Shown piece after piece: positions 1 through 6,764 of a stretch of 36,650 nucleotides of DNA. This DNA is from Nodosilinea sp. LEGE 07088 (GTDB lineage Bacteria > Cyanobacteriota > Cyanobacteriia > Phormidesmidales > Phormidesmidaceae). The notes beneath the pieces are model-generated. The model saw nothing but the letters and a program-made list of their open reading frames with translations. It ran no database searches and was not told the DNA's origin. The stretch is taken from assembly GCF_015207395.1 (NCBI RefSeq), contig NZ_JADEWX010000043.1:1-36650 (forward strand), written 5' to 3'. The translations under genes were made by a program, and so were the position numbers. Numbering within the stretch: position 1 is the stretch's first letter; each line of letters starts with the position of its first letter.

Positions 1-989
1 CCACAAATCCACCCCCAGCCCCCGAAACCGCCTTAACCATCAAAGCCGTAGGCGACATCATCCCCGGCAGCGACTACCAGCGCTACCGCCTACCCGAGGC
101 TTGGCAATACCTGTTTGGCAGCATTCAGGACCACCTGGCCGAAGAGGCCGATATTACCTTTGGCAACTTCGAGAGCACCCTCACCGAGGTACCCAGCAGC
201 GCCAAAGACACCAGCCGGGGCAATACCTTCGCCTTTCGCACCCCGCCCTGGTATGCCAGCGTACTCAAAGAAGCCGGGTTCGATGTGCTCAACGTAGCCA
301 ACAATCACTCGATGGATTTCTTTGCCCAGGGGTTTAACGACACCATCGCCAATATCGAAGCGGCCGGGATGAAAGCCGTGGGCCGCAAGGGCGAAATTCT
401 CTACGTCGAAGCCCAGGGCAAAACCGTGGCCTTCATTGGCTTTAGCACCTACAACGAGCACAACAATGTGAATGACCTCGACGGTGCGATCGCCCTGGTC
501 AAAGAGGCCAGCGCCAACGCCGATATCGTGGTGGTCTCGTTCCATGCAGGCAAAGAAGGCACGGGTGCCACCGTCACCCGCAACCAGACCGAATACTTTT
601 TCTCTGAAAATCGCGGCAACGTGGTGCATTTTTCGCGCACGGTGGTCGATCACGGCGCCGACCTGGTGCTGGGCCACGGCCCCCACGTGCCCCGCGCCCT
701 GGAACTCTACAACAACAAGCTGATCGCCTATTCCCTCGGCAATTTCCTCGGCTACCGCAGCCTGTCTACCGTTGGCCCCCTGGGCACATCGCTGATTCTC
801 AAGACCGACCTCGATCGCGAGGGCAATTTCGTCAGCGGGCGCATCATCCCTGTTGCCCTCGACAAAAACGGCGTACCCTACCTTGATGACTATTTCCAGG
901 GGGTCGTTCTCGTGCGCCAGTACACCCTGCGCGATTTTCCGGATACGCCGCTGGAGATTGATGACCTCGGGTATATTTCGCGACGGTAG
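1..989 (+). CDS. CapA-family metallophosphatase-like protein, 5' end outside window
   Basis: The reading frame is open from base 3 to the TAG at 987-989, so the N-terminus lies outside the window; about 328 residues are present. The visible motifs of the CapA/PgsA (PGA_cap) fold are, in order, VGDIIPGSD, FGNFEST, NVANNHSMD, VVSFHAGKEG, LGHGPHVPRALE and AYSLGNFLG. Their Asp, Asn and His residues correspond to the calcineurin-like metal site of the family. Relatives act at the cell envelope in poly-gamma-glutamate or capsule synthesis; the substrate cannot be read here. Many cyanobacterial homologues carry an N-terminal signal or anchor, and the Pro-rich opening residues (NPPPAPE) look like a linker following one. 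A MITE-like repeat begins 30 bases after the stop. The family call is firm; the biological role is not. Confidence 0.85.
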   Translation, partial: TNPPPAPETALTIKAVGDIIPGSDYQRYRLPEAWQYLFGSIQDHLAEEADITFGNFESTLTEVPSSAKDTSRGNTFAFRTPPWYASVLKEAGFDVLNVANNHSMDFFAQGFNDTIANIEAAGMKAVGRKGEILYVEAQGKTVAFIGFSTYNEHNNVNDLDGAIALVKEASANADIVVVSFHAGKEGTGATVTRNQTEYFFSENRGNVVHFSRTVVDHGADLVLGHGPHVPRALELYNNKLIAYSLGNFLGYRSLSTVGPLGTSLILKTDLDREGNFVSGRIIPVALDKNGVPYLDDYFQGVVLVRQYTLRDFPDTPLEIDDLGYISRR

Positions 990-1018
990 AGGCTACACCC
1001 CCGTCTATAAGCCCTCTA

Positions 1019-1123
1019 ATACCAAATCCTGCCTGAATACCCCCGGTTCGTAGGGGCATAGCATGCTATGCCCCTACGAGGTTCCTGATTATGAATCGGA
1101 GTTTCCCAAATCGGATTTGGTAT
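1019..1123. repeat. MITE-like element, copy 1 (105 bp)
   Basis: The ends are perfect 11-bp inverted repeats: ATACCAAATCC at 1019-1029 and GGATTTGGTAT at 1113-1123. The interior holds a perfect 30-bp palindrome at 1049-1078 centred on GCATGC. A near-identical copy lies at 2099-2203. The element is too short to code for anything. The outer TA dinucleotides could be a target duplication as in IS630/Tc1-type MITEs, but this is only a guess. The palindrome could also act as a transcription barrier after the CapA-family gene, although no T-tract follows it. Confidence 0.8.
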
Positions 1124-1174
1124 AACTGCTTTGATTAGCCGCAATGCACCACTGGGGGATCGGGGAGCCAATCA

Positions 1175-1185
1175 GGATTTGGTAT
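1175..1185. repeat. Solo terminal repeat of the MITE-like element
   Basis: GGATTTGGTAT recurs here, 52 bases past copy 1, preceded by GAGCCAATCA, which resembles the sequence before the right end of the full copies. It is probably the remnant of a third, decayed copy. It lies just beyond the 3' end of tyrA. Confidence 0.5.
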
Positions 1186-1198
1186 CAATAGCTATAGG

Positions 1199-2053
1199 TT
1201 AGCCCTGGGTAGTTTTGAGATAGGCAGGTCGGGCCGTTTGAGACTGGCGGAGGGTGTTGTGCACAGCGTCCCAATCTTCTGTCGCGATCGCATTCCTGAC
1301 CTGCTCCAGCTGCTGCTGATACTGAGCGATCGCATCCAACACCGCCGCCCGGTTGTGGCGGGCCATTAGCATCCCCAACTCCGGCACGCCGCCGCCGACC
1401 CGGCTGGTATCTTGAAAACCTGAGCTGGCCAGGGTTTGGGCTAACGCCAAAATGGCCGGGTCAGCTTCCCCCTGGCAGGCCAAAATCAAGCTGCTGCTGA
1501 CCATCACCGGCAGGTGCGAGATCCAGGCGACGGCGCGATCGTGCTGGTCGGGGTGGCACTGGCAGAGATTGGCGCCTAGAGAGGCGGCGATCGCCCGCAC
1601 CCGCTCCAGCGCCGCTGGCTTGGTGGCCTCGGTGGGGGTGAGCACGTAGGGGCGACCCTGAAACAACCCCGCCTCCGCCACTGCCAGCCCCGCCTCGGCT
1701 TTGCCCGCCATCGGGTGGCCACCGACAAAGTTGGGCCACAGCGCCGCGATCGCAGGCACAATTTTTCCCTTCACCGAGGCTACATCCGTCAGCACCGCTT
1801 CAGCATCCAAATGGGGTGCGATCGCTGCCGCCGTGGCCACGGTTACATCGATAGGGGTGCAGATAAACACCACATCGGCCCCAGCCACCGCCGCCAGGTC
1901 AGTACTGGCCTCGGTCACCGCCCCCATCGCCAGAGCGGCCTCAACGGTGGCGGCTCGGCGGGCAATGCCCCTAACCGCATAGCCCTGTCGGGTCAAGTCC
2001 AGCCCCAGGGACCCCCCAATTAGACCGAGACCAATAATGGCAATGCGTTCCAT
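1199..2053 (-). CDS. tyrA: Prephenate/arogenate dehydrogenase (TyrA)
   Basis: This 284-residue protein catalyses NAD(P)-dependent oxidative decarboxylation of prephenate or arogenate in tyrosine biosynthesis. The N-terminus is a Rossmann dinucleotide site, IGLGLIGGSLG (residues 7-17). Further family motifs are DVASVKG and GGHPMAGKAEAG, the latter containing the conserved active-site His. A helical C-terminal dimerisation region follows (QDTSRVGGGVPELGMLMARHN). The length matches the compact cyanobacterial enzymes without ACT or chorismate-mutase fusion. Cyanobacterial TyrA proteins studied so far mostly prefer arogenate and NADP, so that is the likely specificity here, by inference. The ATG at 2051-2053 starts directly at the Rossmann strand. 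The gene stands alone between two MITE-like copies. Confidence 0.92.
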   Translation of the reverse strand: MERIAIIGLGLIGGSLGLDLTRQGYAVRGIARRAATVEAALAMGAVTEASTDLAAVAGADVVFICTPIDVTVATAAAIAPHLDAEAVLTDVASVKGKIVPAIAALWPNFVGGHPMAGKAEAGLAVAEAGLFQGRPYVLTPTEATKPAALERVRAIAASLGANLCQCHPDQHDRAVAWISHLPVMVSSSLILACQGEADPAILALAQTLASSGFQDTSRVGGGVPELGMLMARHNRAAVLDAIAQYQQQLEQVRNAIATEDWDAVHNTLRQSQTARPAYLKTTQG

Positions 2054-2098
2054 AGCAGGCCCCTAGTCCTCTGCACCAAACGTTATCCAACCTGTTTT

Positions 2099-2203
2099 AT
2101 ACCAAATCCTGCCTGCATACCCCCGGTTCCTAGGGGCATAGCATGCTATGCCCCTACGAGGTTCATGATTATGAATCGGGGTTTCCCAAATCGGATTTCG
2201 TAT
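2099..2203. repeat. MITE-like element, copy 2 (105 bp)
   Basis: This element has the same length, orientation and sequence as the copy at 1019-1123, apart from a handful of substitutions, one of them inside the right terminal repeat (GGATTTCGTAT). The central palindrome is retained except for its outermost bases. The two copies are in direct orientation and flank tyrA. Confidence 0.8.
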
Positions 2204-2271
2204 TACTCCCTAGCTCGCCTGCTCCTCCGCTCACTGGCTTGGGGAGGTGACAGACTTTATCACGCTGCGCG

Positions 2272-3600
2272 CTAGGGCATCAGCGGCAAATCTTTGTGGG
2301 TAAAGGGTTTGGCCTCACTGCCGCTATAGGTGGTCGAAACCTGGCCCTCCCCCACCAGCCGATACTTATAGGTGACCAGTCCCTCTAGGCCCACCGGGCC
2401 ACGGGGCGGCATTTTTTGGGTGCTAATGCCCACCTCGGCCCCAAAGCCGTAGCGGAAGCCGTCGGCAAAGCGGGTCGAGCAGTTGTGAAAGACGCCAGCC
2501 GCATCGACCCGATCCATAAAGTGGGCGGCGGTGGCAGGGTTGCGGGTGACAATCGCCTCGGTATGGCGCGAGCCATAGGTGTTGATGTGGGCGATCGCAT
2601 CCTCTACCGACGCCACCACCTTCACCGCCAAAACCAGGTCGCTATACTCCGTAGTCCAGTCGTCTTCAGTAGTCGGTATCAGGTACGACACCACCTGCCG
2701 CGCGGCCTCATCGCCGCGAATTTCGACCTGGGCTTCGCGCAGGGCCGCCGCCAAATCGGGCAGCAGGTCAGCCGCAATCTCCTGGTGAATCAGCAGCGTT
2801 TCAATGGCGTTGCAGGCTGACGGGTAGGCGGTTTTGGCATCAAGGGCGATCGCGATCGCCTGCTCCCGGTCCGCCTCGCTATCTATATATAAATGACAAA
2901 TGCCATCGGCATGACCCAACACCGGAATCCGCGTATTCTCCTGCACAAAGCGCACAAAGGCATTTGAGCCGCGCGGAATGATCAGATCCACATAGCCCTC
3001 TAGATCTAGCAGGGCGCGGGTTTCTTCGCGGGTGGTCAACAGCTGCACCGCCGCCGGGTCTACCTCAGCATTCTCTAACCCCTGTTTAATCGCGTGAACC
3101 AGAGCCGTGCACGATCGCACCGCCTCTTTGCCACCCTTGAGAATAACGCCATTGCCTGACTTGATCGCCAGGGCCGAAATCTGCATCACCGCATCGGGGC
3201 GCGACTCAAAGATTACCCCCAGCACTCCCAGGGGCACAGTCAGGCGCTTCAGCACCAGGCCGTCATCCAGCTCGCGGTGCAGCTGCAGGGTGCCCACGGG
3301 GTCGGGCAGGCGAGCCACGTCGCGCACTCCGGCGATCGCCCCTGCCAGTTTCACCTCATCCAGCTTCAGCCTGCCGTAGAGGGGCTTGGCCAGATTGTCG
3401 GCCACGGCAGCTTTGCAGTCCTCCCGGTTGGCTGCCACAATCGCACCAGCGTTGGCCTCTAAGGCCGCGGCTACCGCCTCAATCGCACGGTTTTTCTCAG
3501 TGGCAGAAAGGCTGGCCAGGGTTTGGGCTACCTGGCGGGTGGCTTGGGCGATCGCCAGCAGCGGCTGACTCGTATCCTGGGCTAAGAGAGAAGCAGTCAT
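2272..3600 (-). CDS. proA: Gamma-glutamyl phosphate reductase (ProA)
   Basis: ProA carries out the second step of proline biosynthesis: NADPH-dependent reduction of gamma-glutamyl phosphate to glutamate semialdehyde, in the cytoplasm. The aldehyde-dehydrogenase fold is clear: [18 protein letters not shown] (residues 123-140), [13 protein letters not shown], the catalytic Cys263 in [22 protein letters not shown], and the C-terminal block [22 protein letters not shown]. The open frame extends 50 codons further upstream to 3750, but that extension is Arg/Ser-rich and unlike ProA. The ATG at 3598-3600 gives 442 residues, close to the usual length. No proB is visible nearby. The gene is divergent from the CCB-type gene at 3773. 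Confidence 0.95.
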   Translation of the reverse strand: MTASLLAQDTSQPLLAIAQATRQVAQTLASLSATEKNRAIEAVAAALEANAGAIVAANREDCKAAVADNLAKPLYGRLKLDEVKLAGAIAGVRDVARLPDPVGTLQLHRELDDGLVLKRLTVPLGVLGVIFESRPDAVMQISALAIKSGNGVILKGGKEAVRSCTALVHAIKQGLENAEVDPAAVQLLTTREETRALLDLEGYVDLIIPRGSNAFVRFVQENTRIPVLGHADGICHLYIDSEADREQAIAIALDAKTAYPSACNAIETLLIHQEIAADLLPDLAAALREAQVEIRGDEAARQVVSYLIPTTEDDWTTEYSDLVLAVKVVASVEDAIAHINTYGSRHTEAIVTRNPATAAHFMDRVDAAGVFHNCSTRFADGFRYGFGAEVGISTQKMPPRGPVGLEGLVTYKYRLVGEGQVSTTYSGSEAKPFTHKDLPLMP

Positions 3601-3772
3601 GGCAATACCAGGCAATCTGTCGATACTACAGTTTACCGCCTGAGCCCCGCCCCGTTTATCAACCAAGCGCTCTGAGCTGCTGCGCTGATCCGTCCGATCT
3701 AGAGCGTTGGCACCGCCTGCGCCTTTAGAATTAGATCGGCGAGTCCTCAAAGCAGAGAGAATTCTTTAGCCC

Positions 3773-4462
3773 ATGGCGCAAACTGACCCCAATCGGGTGC
3801 TACGGCTGTTGCCTCTGGTCACGGGGGGGCTAGGCGGCACATTGCTGCTGCTCAACCGGGTACTGACCCCAGCCTTGACCGAATCCCAGGCGCGATCGGA
3901 TGTGATGGGGGTAATTTTAAGCGCCCTGCTGATTTTGACCGGCCTGCTCTGGCAACAGGTGCAGCCCATTGCCCCCGAAACCGTTACCTTAGTCGGTGAA
4001 GAAGGCCTCGAGCTAGACGAGTCTCTGCCTGATGCTGTCAAAACCGAGCTGGCCTGGGCCTCCCACCTGCTGTTGACCAATACCGTCACCCGCTCTGTGG
4101 TCGCCTACTGTCAGGGGCAAACCCTGCTGCGACGGGGTATTTTAGCTGCCAAGGCCGAGGTTACCCCCGGCCCCATTCTGAAACGGGTGTTGGAGACCGG
4201 CAAAGCGGTATATCTGGTAAAACTCAGCATTTATCCGGGCCGGGTGGAATTCGACTACCTGCCCGAAAACACCCAGGGGGTCATCTGTCAGCCCATGGGC
4301 CAGGGTGGCGTGCTGATTTTGGCCGCCAATGCCCCCCGCAGCTACACTCGCCAAGACGAAGCCTGGGTCGCGGGTATTGCCGACAAGATTGGTCACACGA
4401 TAGACACCGCCCTGGCGACCTCAGATACCCTCGATGAAACCCTCAGTACAGCTCGTACTTGA
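3773..4462 (+). CDS. CCB2/CCB4-like cytochrome b6f cofactor assembly protein
   Basis: This 229-residue protein has two N-terminal hydrophobic segments (about residues 10-27 and 45-61) followed by a soluble, GAF-like domain. The arrangement and sequence match the cyanobacterial family annotated as cofactor assembly of complex C subunit B (CCB2/CCB4). In chloroplasts these proteins take part in covalent attachment of heme c(i) to cytochrome b6 at the thylakoid membrane. Characteristic stretches include LLLTNTVTRSVV, GILAAKAEVTPG, YPGRVEFDYLPENTQG and LILAANAPRSYT. The family is recalled from sequence pattern rather than from a search. The 3' end overlaps the convergent methyltransferase gene by 20 bases. 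Confidence 0.75.
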   Translation: MAQTDPNRVLRLLPLVTGGLGGTLLLLNRVLTPALTESQARSDVMGVILSALLILTGLLWQQVQPIAPETVTLVGEEGLELDESLPDAVKTELAWASHLLLTNTVTRSVVAYCQGQTLLRRGILAAKAEVTPGPILKRVLETGKAVYLVKLSIYPGRVEFDYLPENTQGVICQPMGQGGVLILAANAPRSYTRQDEAWVAGIADKIGHTIDTALATSDTLDETLSTART

Positions 4463-5567
4463 GCCACTGGCAGGGCAGGGTGCCGTTGTACACCGCCACC
4501 CGCTGGGCCGACTTGAGGCCAATATACCGCGCCAGCTCCTTGTTGCCGCTGAGCACGAAGGCCGTCCAGCCCTTGAAGCGCTGCTTCAGCACATCGCCCA
4601 GCAGTTTGTAGAATGCGCCCAGGTCAGTATCGGCTCCTAGTCGTTCACCGTAGGGAGGGTTACACAGTAAGTAACCACTGTCGGCAGGGGCTTCTAAATC
4701 CGCCAGGTCTTCGGCCCAGAGGTTGAGTTGGTCGGCCAGGTCACAGCGCTGGGCGTTGATGCGGGCCTGGTGAATGCTATCGGGGTCGCGATCGCACCCG
4801 CCGACCCATACCCCCAGCTCCGGCTTGCGGCTCTCCTCGGCCTGCTGGTAGAGGTCATCCCACAGGTCACCGTCAAAATCGGGCCAAGTATGGAGCCCAT
4901 AGTCCTCTCTAAACAGGCCTGGGGCCATGTTTAAAGCCATCAGGCTGGCCTCAATGGGCAGCGTGCCCGAGCCGCAGAGGGGGTCGAGTAGGGGCACCTC
5001 GCCCGTCCAGCCGGTCAGCGTCACCAGGGCCGCCGCCAGGGATTCTTTTAGCGGCGCGGCCCCCACCGCAGGCCGATAGCCGCGTCGGTGCAGGCTGCTG
5101 CCCGAGCTGTCGAGGCTAATGGTGCAGGTGTCTTGTTTAATGTGTACATTCAGCCGCACCTCAGGGTGCTGAATGTCGATGGTCGATCGCTCACCCCAGT
5201 GCTGGCGCTGCTGGTCAACCACAGCATTCTTGACCTGGAGCGCGGTGAAATGGGTGTGGTTGAGGTGGCGATTTTTGCCCGTGGCATCGACGGCAAAGGT
5301 CAGGTCAGGGGGCAGGTAGAGTCGCCAGTCGATGGTCTGCACGCCTCGGTAGAGATCGTCGGCATCGCGGCAGGGGCACTCGGCCAGCTTTACCAACACC
5401 CGAAAAACCAGCCGCGACCACAGGTTGACTCGGTACAGCAGGGCGCGATCGCCCGCAAAGGCCACGCCACAGAAGTCGGGCACCACATGGTGGGCACCGA
5501 GCTGCTCTAGCTCTTGGGCCGCCAGGGCCTCAAGGCCGCGGGCGACGGTGGCAAAATACTCGGCCAT
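4443..5567 (-). CDS. THUMP-domain rRNA guanine-N2 methyltransferase (RlmL type)
   Basis: This 374-residue protein resembles the methyltransferase half of RlmL/YcbY and stand-alone YpsC-type proteins, which modify guanine N2 in 23S rRNA. The N-terminal ferredoxin-like and THUMP region opens with EYFATVARGLEALAAQEL and covers roughly residues 1-155. A Rossmann methyltransferase follows: the SAM-binding loop DPLCGSGTLPIE (195-206), the acidic GGCDRDPDSIHQAR strand, and the catalytic NPPYGER at 303-309, typical of N2-guanine methylation. Lys, Arg and Trp-rich motifs such as SLHRRGYRP also match the family. The exact target base cannot be fixed from sequence. The 3' end overlaps the convergent gene at 3773-4462. 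Confidence 0.88.
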   Translation of the reverse strand: MAEYFATVARGLEALAAQELEQLGAHHVVPDFCGVAFAGDRALLYRVNLWSRLVFRVLVKLAECPCRDADDLYRGVQTIDWRLYLPPDLTFAVDATGKNRHLNHTHFTALQVKNAVVDQQRQHWGERSTIDIQHPEVRLNVHIKQDTCTISLDSSGSSLHRRGYRPAVGAAPLKESLAAALVTLTGWTGEVPLLDPLCGSGTLPIEASLMALNMAPGLFREDYGLHTWPDFDGDLWDDLYQQAEESRKPELGVWVGGCDRDPDSIHQARINAQRCDLADQLNLWAEDLADLEAPADSGYLLCNPPYGERLGADTDLGAFYKLLGDVLKQRFKGWTAFVLSGNKELARYIGLKSAQRVAVYNGTLPCQWLKYELY

Positions 5568-5836
5568 AGGGCTTCCTTCCGGGGGCTTGCGTCTACAAAA
5601 TCCCTATGTCAGCAGTCTGGAGGATAGACCGAACAACCCCAAATTTTTCCATCGATTTACCATTTTGTTAAGACCGAATATTTCGACACATACACCCCTT
5701 GGAAGCTAAGTTATTCTATTGATATCCTTAGGGATATGCACCTCCAGCTTAGGACACGGTGCAACGCCTTGCTCTCCAAATACAGGGGTTTCCCGTGGAA
5801 TGCAGGCTCCTTGCTGAGTTATGAGAGGATCGACTT
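5568..5836 (+). promoter_or_regulatory. infC upstream region with 40-codon upstream ORF and small hairpin
   Basis: This divergent intergenic region separates the methyltransferase and infC. It contains a short hairpin, ATATCC/GGATAT (5722-5737). From the ATG at 5736 there is a 40-codon open frame ending in TAA at 5856-5858, which overlaps the first codons of infC in another frame. A purine-rich Shine-Dalgarno-like GAGAGGA (5823-5829) lies seven bases before the proposed infC start. No -35/-10 pair was convincing. Whether the upstream ORF is translated is unknown. Confidence 0.4.
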
Positions 5837-6322
5837 ATTTCTAAGACGCAACTGGTAAACCGGCAAATTCGTTCACCTCAGGTGTTTTTAATCGACCATG
5901 AGAACCAAAATCGGGGTCTTATTGATACCCGTGAGGCGCTCACCCTGGCCGAAGATGCGGGGCTTGACCTGGTGGTGGTTTCTAACGGCAAAGACGCCCC
6001 TGTAGCCAAAATTTTGGACTACGGCAAGCTTCAGTACCAGCAGAGTAAGCGGCAGAAGCAAAGCTCCAAGCCGTCTTTGAAAGAAGTCAAGCTGCGTCCC
6101 AACGTGGGTGAGTCTGACTATCAGCTGCGCATTCGCAGATCCCTTCAGTGGCTGTCGAAGGGCGATTCGGTTAAGTTTCTAGTCCGCCTGCGCGGGCGTG
6201 AGCACCAGCATCGCGATCGCGCCGGAGAGCTGCTAGAACGCATTGTGAAAGATATTGGGGATGCGGGTAAGGTGCAGGCCCTCGACAAAAAGGCTCTAGT
6301 GCTGATGATTACCCCGGCCTAG
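5837..6322 (+). CDS. infC: Translation initiation factor IF-3, probable ATT start
   Basis: IF-3 binds the 30S subunit, blocks premature 50S joining and proofreads start codons. The N-domain shows NRQIRSPQVFLID, REALTLAEDAGLDLVVV and APVAKILDYGKLQYQQSK; the C-domain shows LKEVKLRPNVGESDYQLRIRR and FLVRLRGREHQHRDRAGELLERI. The first standard start in frame is the GTG at 5882, but that would remove the conserved NRQIR block. The frame is closed upstream by a TGA at 5822-5824, and no ATG, GTG or TTG lies between. The best start is ATT at 5837, preceded by GAGAGGA, giving 161 residues beginning (M)SKTQLVNRQIR. Enterobacterial infC also starts at AUU for autoregulation. The protein diverges from the common IF-3 pattern (APVAKILDYGK instead of PPVCRIMDYGK), so it may be a second, paralogous IF-3. 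Confidence 0.85.
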   Translation: MSKTQLVNRQIRSPQVFLIDHENQNRGLIDTREALTLAEDAGLDLVVVSNGKDAPVAKILDYGKLQYQQSKRQKQSSKPSLKEVKLRPNVGESDYQLRIRRSLQWLSKGDSVKFLVRLRGREHQHRDRAGELLERIVKDIGDAGKVQALDKKALVLMITPA

Positions 6323-6386
6323 GGGGCAAGTCATCCCCTAACTCGGCCTTGTTGCGGCCCTATCCAGCCGTTACCCAGTGACACCG

Positions 6387-6764
6387 TTAGGTGGCCCAGT
6401 CTAAAATTTGGGCCACCTTTTGCCATAGGGTAATCGGGTCAAAGGGCTTAGCAATCAGCCCAGCTACCCCCAGGGTACTGACGCGATCGCGATCTGTGGC
6501 TCGCACCTTAGCTGTCAACAAAATCACTGGAATGCTCTGGGTGCCTTGATGGGCCTGTAGGTGCTCATACACCGCCCTACCATCCATATCGGGCATCGAG
6601 ACATCGAGCAAAATGCAGTCCCAGGGCTCAGCCGCCGCTTTTTGTAGACCTTCGCAGCCTGACTCGGCACCATCGGTATGCCAACCACCAAACTCCTCCA
6701 GGCACAAGCACACCACATCTCGAATATCTTGCTCATCGTCAATGACTAAAATGCGCTTGCTCAT
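6387..6764 (-). CDS. Single-domain response regulator (receiver only)
   Basis: This 125-residue protein is a stand-alone CheY-like receiver. Visible residues are the acidic pair in VIDDEQD (Asp9, Asp10), the phosphoacceptor Asp in CILLDVSMPDMDG, the Thr in ILLTAK, and the Lys in IAKPFDP. There is no output domain. Its ATG overlaps the 3' end of the histidine kinase gene by four bases (6761-6764), so the two are very likely co-transcribed and partners. A role as phosphate shuttle or protein-interaction output is inferred. The final codons contain one arm of the hairpin that appears to terminate infC from the opposite strand. Confidence 0.92.
   Translation of the reverse strand: MSKRILVIDDEQDIRDVVCLCLEEFGGWHTDGAESGCEGLQKAAAEPWDCILLDVSMPDMDGRAVYEHLQAHQGTQSIPVILLTAKVRATDRDRVSTLGVAGLIAKPFDPITLWQKVAQILDWAT
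6389..6421 (+). terminator. Intrinsic terminator of infC, inside the convergent gene
   Basis: A perfect 10-bp stem AGGTGGCCCA/TGGGCCACCT (6389-6398 with 6409-6418) encloses a 10-base loop and runs into four T's (6418-6421). The T-tract is on the plus strand, 67 bases after the infC stop, so it reads as the infC terminator. It coincides with the last codons of the convergent receiver gene. Confidence 0.65.

Noticed and set aside
3601..3750. N-terminal extension of ProA
   Set aside because: The 50 upstream codons are Arg/Ser-rich and unlike ProA, while the ATG at 3598-3600 gives the normal length.
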